Made by a program: the position numbers and the translations under genes
Shown here: one piece after another, positions 62,982 through 64,000 of the stretch
Layout: each line of letters begins with the position of its first letter
Position numbering within the stretch: the first letter of the stretch is position 1
Assembly: GCA_002914805.1 (NCBI GenBank)
Contig: JXTB01000024.1
Location: 384,847 to 448,846 of the forward strand
Direction: 5' to 3'
DNA: 64,000 nt
Source: Parasponia andersonii
Taxonomy: Eukaryota > Streptophyta > Magnoliopsida > Rosales > Cannabaceae
Notes under the pieces: model-generated
What the model saw: only the letters and a program-made list of their open reading frames with translations
What the model was told of the DNA's origin: nothing
Databases searched by the model: none

Positions 62982-63198
62982 GGGCACTAATCCAGTGGGT
63001 ATTTTTTTTTTAATCTATGCATATGTATCAATTTGGTCAATGAAAATTTAGCATGCATATTTTTTTATTGTAAAAAGTAAGAGAGAGAAAGAGCATTAAT
63101 GATGCGCGTCTTTTCATGTACTTCATTATAGCTATTGGATCACTATTAGATGGTGATGCAAAAGTAAAAAAAAAAAAATATTTATTAGATTGCCAGCC
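62982..63198 (+). mobile_element. MITE family copy 4
   Basis: The left end GGGCACTAATCCAGTGGGTA, then TTTTTTTTTTAATCTATGCA, matches copy 1. Internal TTTTTTTATTGTAAAAAGTA and CATTAATGATGCGC blocks keep the order of copy 1. The right end is AAAAAAATATTTATTAGATT followed by GCCA. TA-rich sequence lies on both sides. Confidence 0.6.
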
Positions 63199-64000
63199 AT
63201 ATATATATATATATATATTACATATTACATATGACATAGAAATAACATTTTATTATTGACTTATCCTTTTTAGTAATTTTAATTATGAATAAATTTGTAA
63301 TTAAAATTATGAATGTACATAGTTGAAATGACGATGGGTTTAGAACTTCTCCTTATTATTTGATACTTTTACCATATTTCTCCAACTTGAGACGTATTTA
63401 AGAGATGTTTTACGCAAATAGAATGAAGGATATCATATCCAATCTTTTAGCAATCAAAGCAATATAATTTACGTTGAATGTCAATTCTTTTTTTCGTTGG
63501 TGGAAATACTTTTCTTAATTATTCTTTACAGAATATTTTTTTTTATAAATTACTATAAAATAAAAATAGGAAAAGTTCTATAGAAAGTCCTGTATTTTAA
63601 AGATTTGGCAGAATTCCTTGTATACTCAGAAATGTCATGTGTACTCTTACAACTCAATCAAGTTACCCCCTTATGAAACTGTCAAATTGGGAAATTTTCA
63701 TGTAACGGTATATATAAATATATATTTATTTTCCTCATGAAAAAGGACCTAAACATTAAGAGCTTGCTTGGTAATACTAATGTTTCTTTTTTTTTTTTTT
63801 TTTAAATGAAATACGTTGTGAAAATTTTGTCAAACGACATCTTAAGAACTTCTATACTTTTTTTTTTTTTTTTCATTTTTGAAAACAAAAACTTAAAATA
63901 TAAGCAAGTCCTAAAATTTACTAGATTATACACGTAACCAAACAAACCCAAACTAAATTATAAAAAAACAAACTTTCGTTTTTTTTTTTTGAAAAAAAAA

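Larger units (their letters stand above)
60808..64000. other. Upstream region of the Harbinger-derived gene and AT-rich spacer
   Basis: The first few hundred bases should carry the promoter and leader of the minus-strand gene; no clear TATA box or motif cluster was recognised. The rest is AT-rich, with several TA microsatellites (61709-61730, 62675-62695, 62766-62803) and a fourth MITE copy (62982-63198). No other gene seen. Confidence 0.55.

Overview
This is a plant nuclear window: very AT-rich (roughly 70% A+T), with small intron-rich genes that have GT-AG splice sites, long gene-poor spacers full of homopolymers and TA microsatellites, and plant-type mobile elements. The proteins (Rab8/RABE1, ribosomal protein S15a, an atypical bHLH factor, an ADF and a domesticated Harbinger-type nuclease) look eudicot. 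I cannot name the species.

Layout. 1-6.8 kb is spacer holding two inverted-repeat elements and a minisatellite. 6.8-9.9 kb (minus) is an eight-exon RABE1 small GTPase gene. A single N sits exactly where its WDTAGQ block should be. 12.785-23.988 kb is an 11.2 kb Ty3/gypsy LTR element of the Tat lineage with a perfect ATTGT target-site duplication, a gag-pol region and an antisense accessory region. 28.0-29.7 kb (minus) is RPS15A, with a telo-box and four TGGGCY motifs upstream. 30.2-31.4 kb is a non-autonomous inverted-repeat transposon. 31.85-34.6 kb is a decayed LINE 3' end split by a probable solo LTR. 41.2-43.8 kb (plus) is an eight-exon bHLH gene.

47.3-47.6 kb is a decayed second copy of the ADF promoter, leader and start-codon exon, abutting a Mutator-like element (47.62-49.25 kb). 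54.66-55.76 kb (plus) is the intact ADF gene. 57.46-60.81 kb (minus) is a two-exon PIF/Harbinger-derived gene whose catalytic triad looks lost. A ~220 bp MITE family occurs four times (44.7, 49.4, 50.1 inverted and 63.0 kb).

The five host genes are ordinary single genes with no sign of a shared pathway: secretion (RABE1), translation (RPS15A), transcription (bHLH), actin turnover (ADF) and probably chromatin (Harbinger-derived). I found no undescribed multi-gene system. The most informative observations are the ADF promoter relic, the assembly lesion inside RABE1, its GC-AG intron, the triad loss in the Harbinger-derived protein, and the nested or paired mobile elements. All exon coordinates and alignments were worked out by eye.
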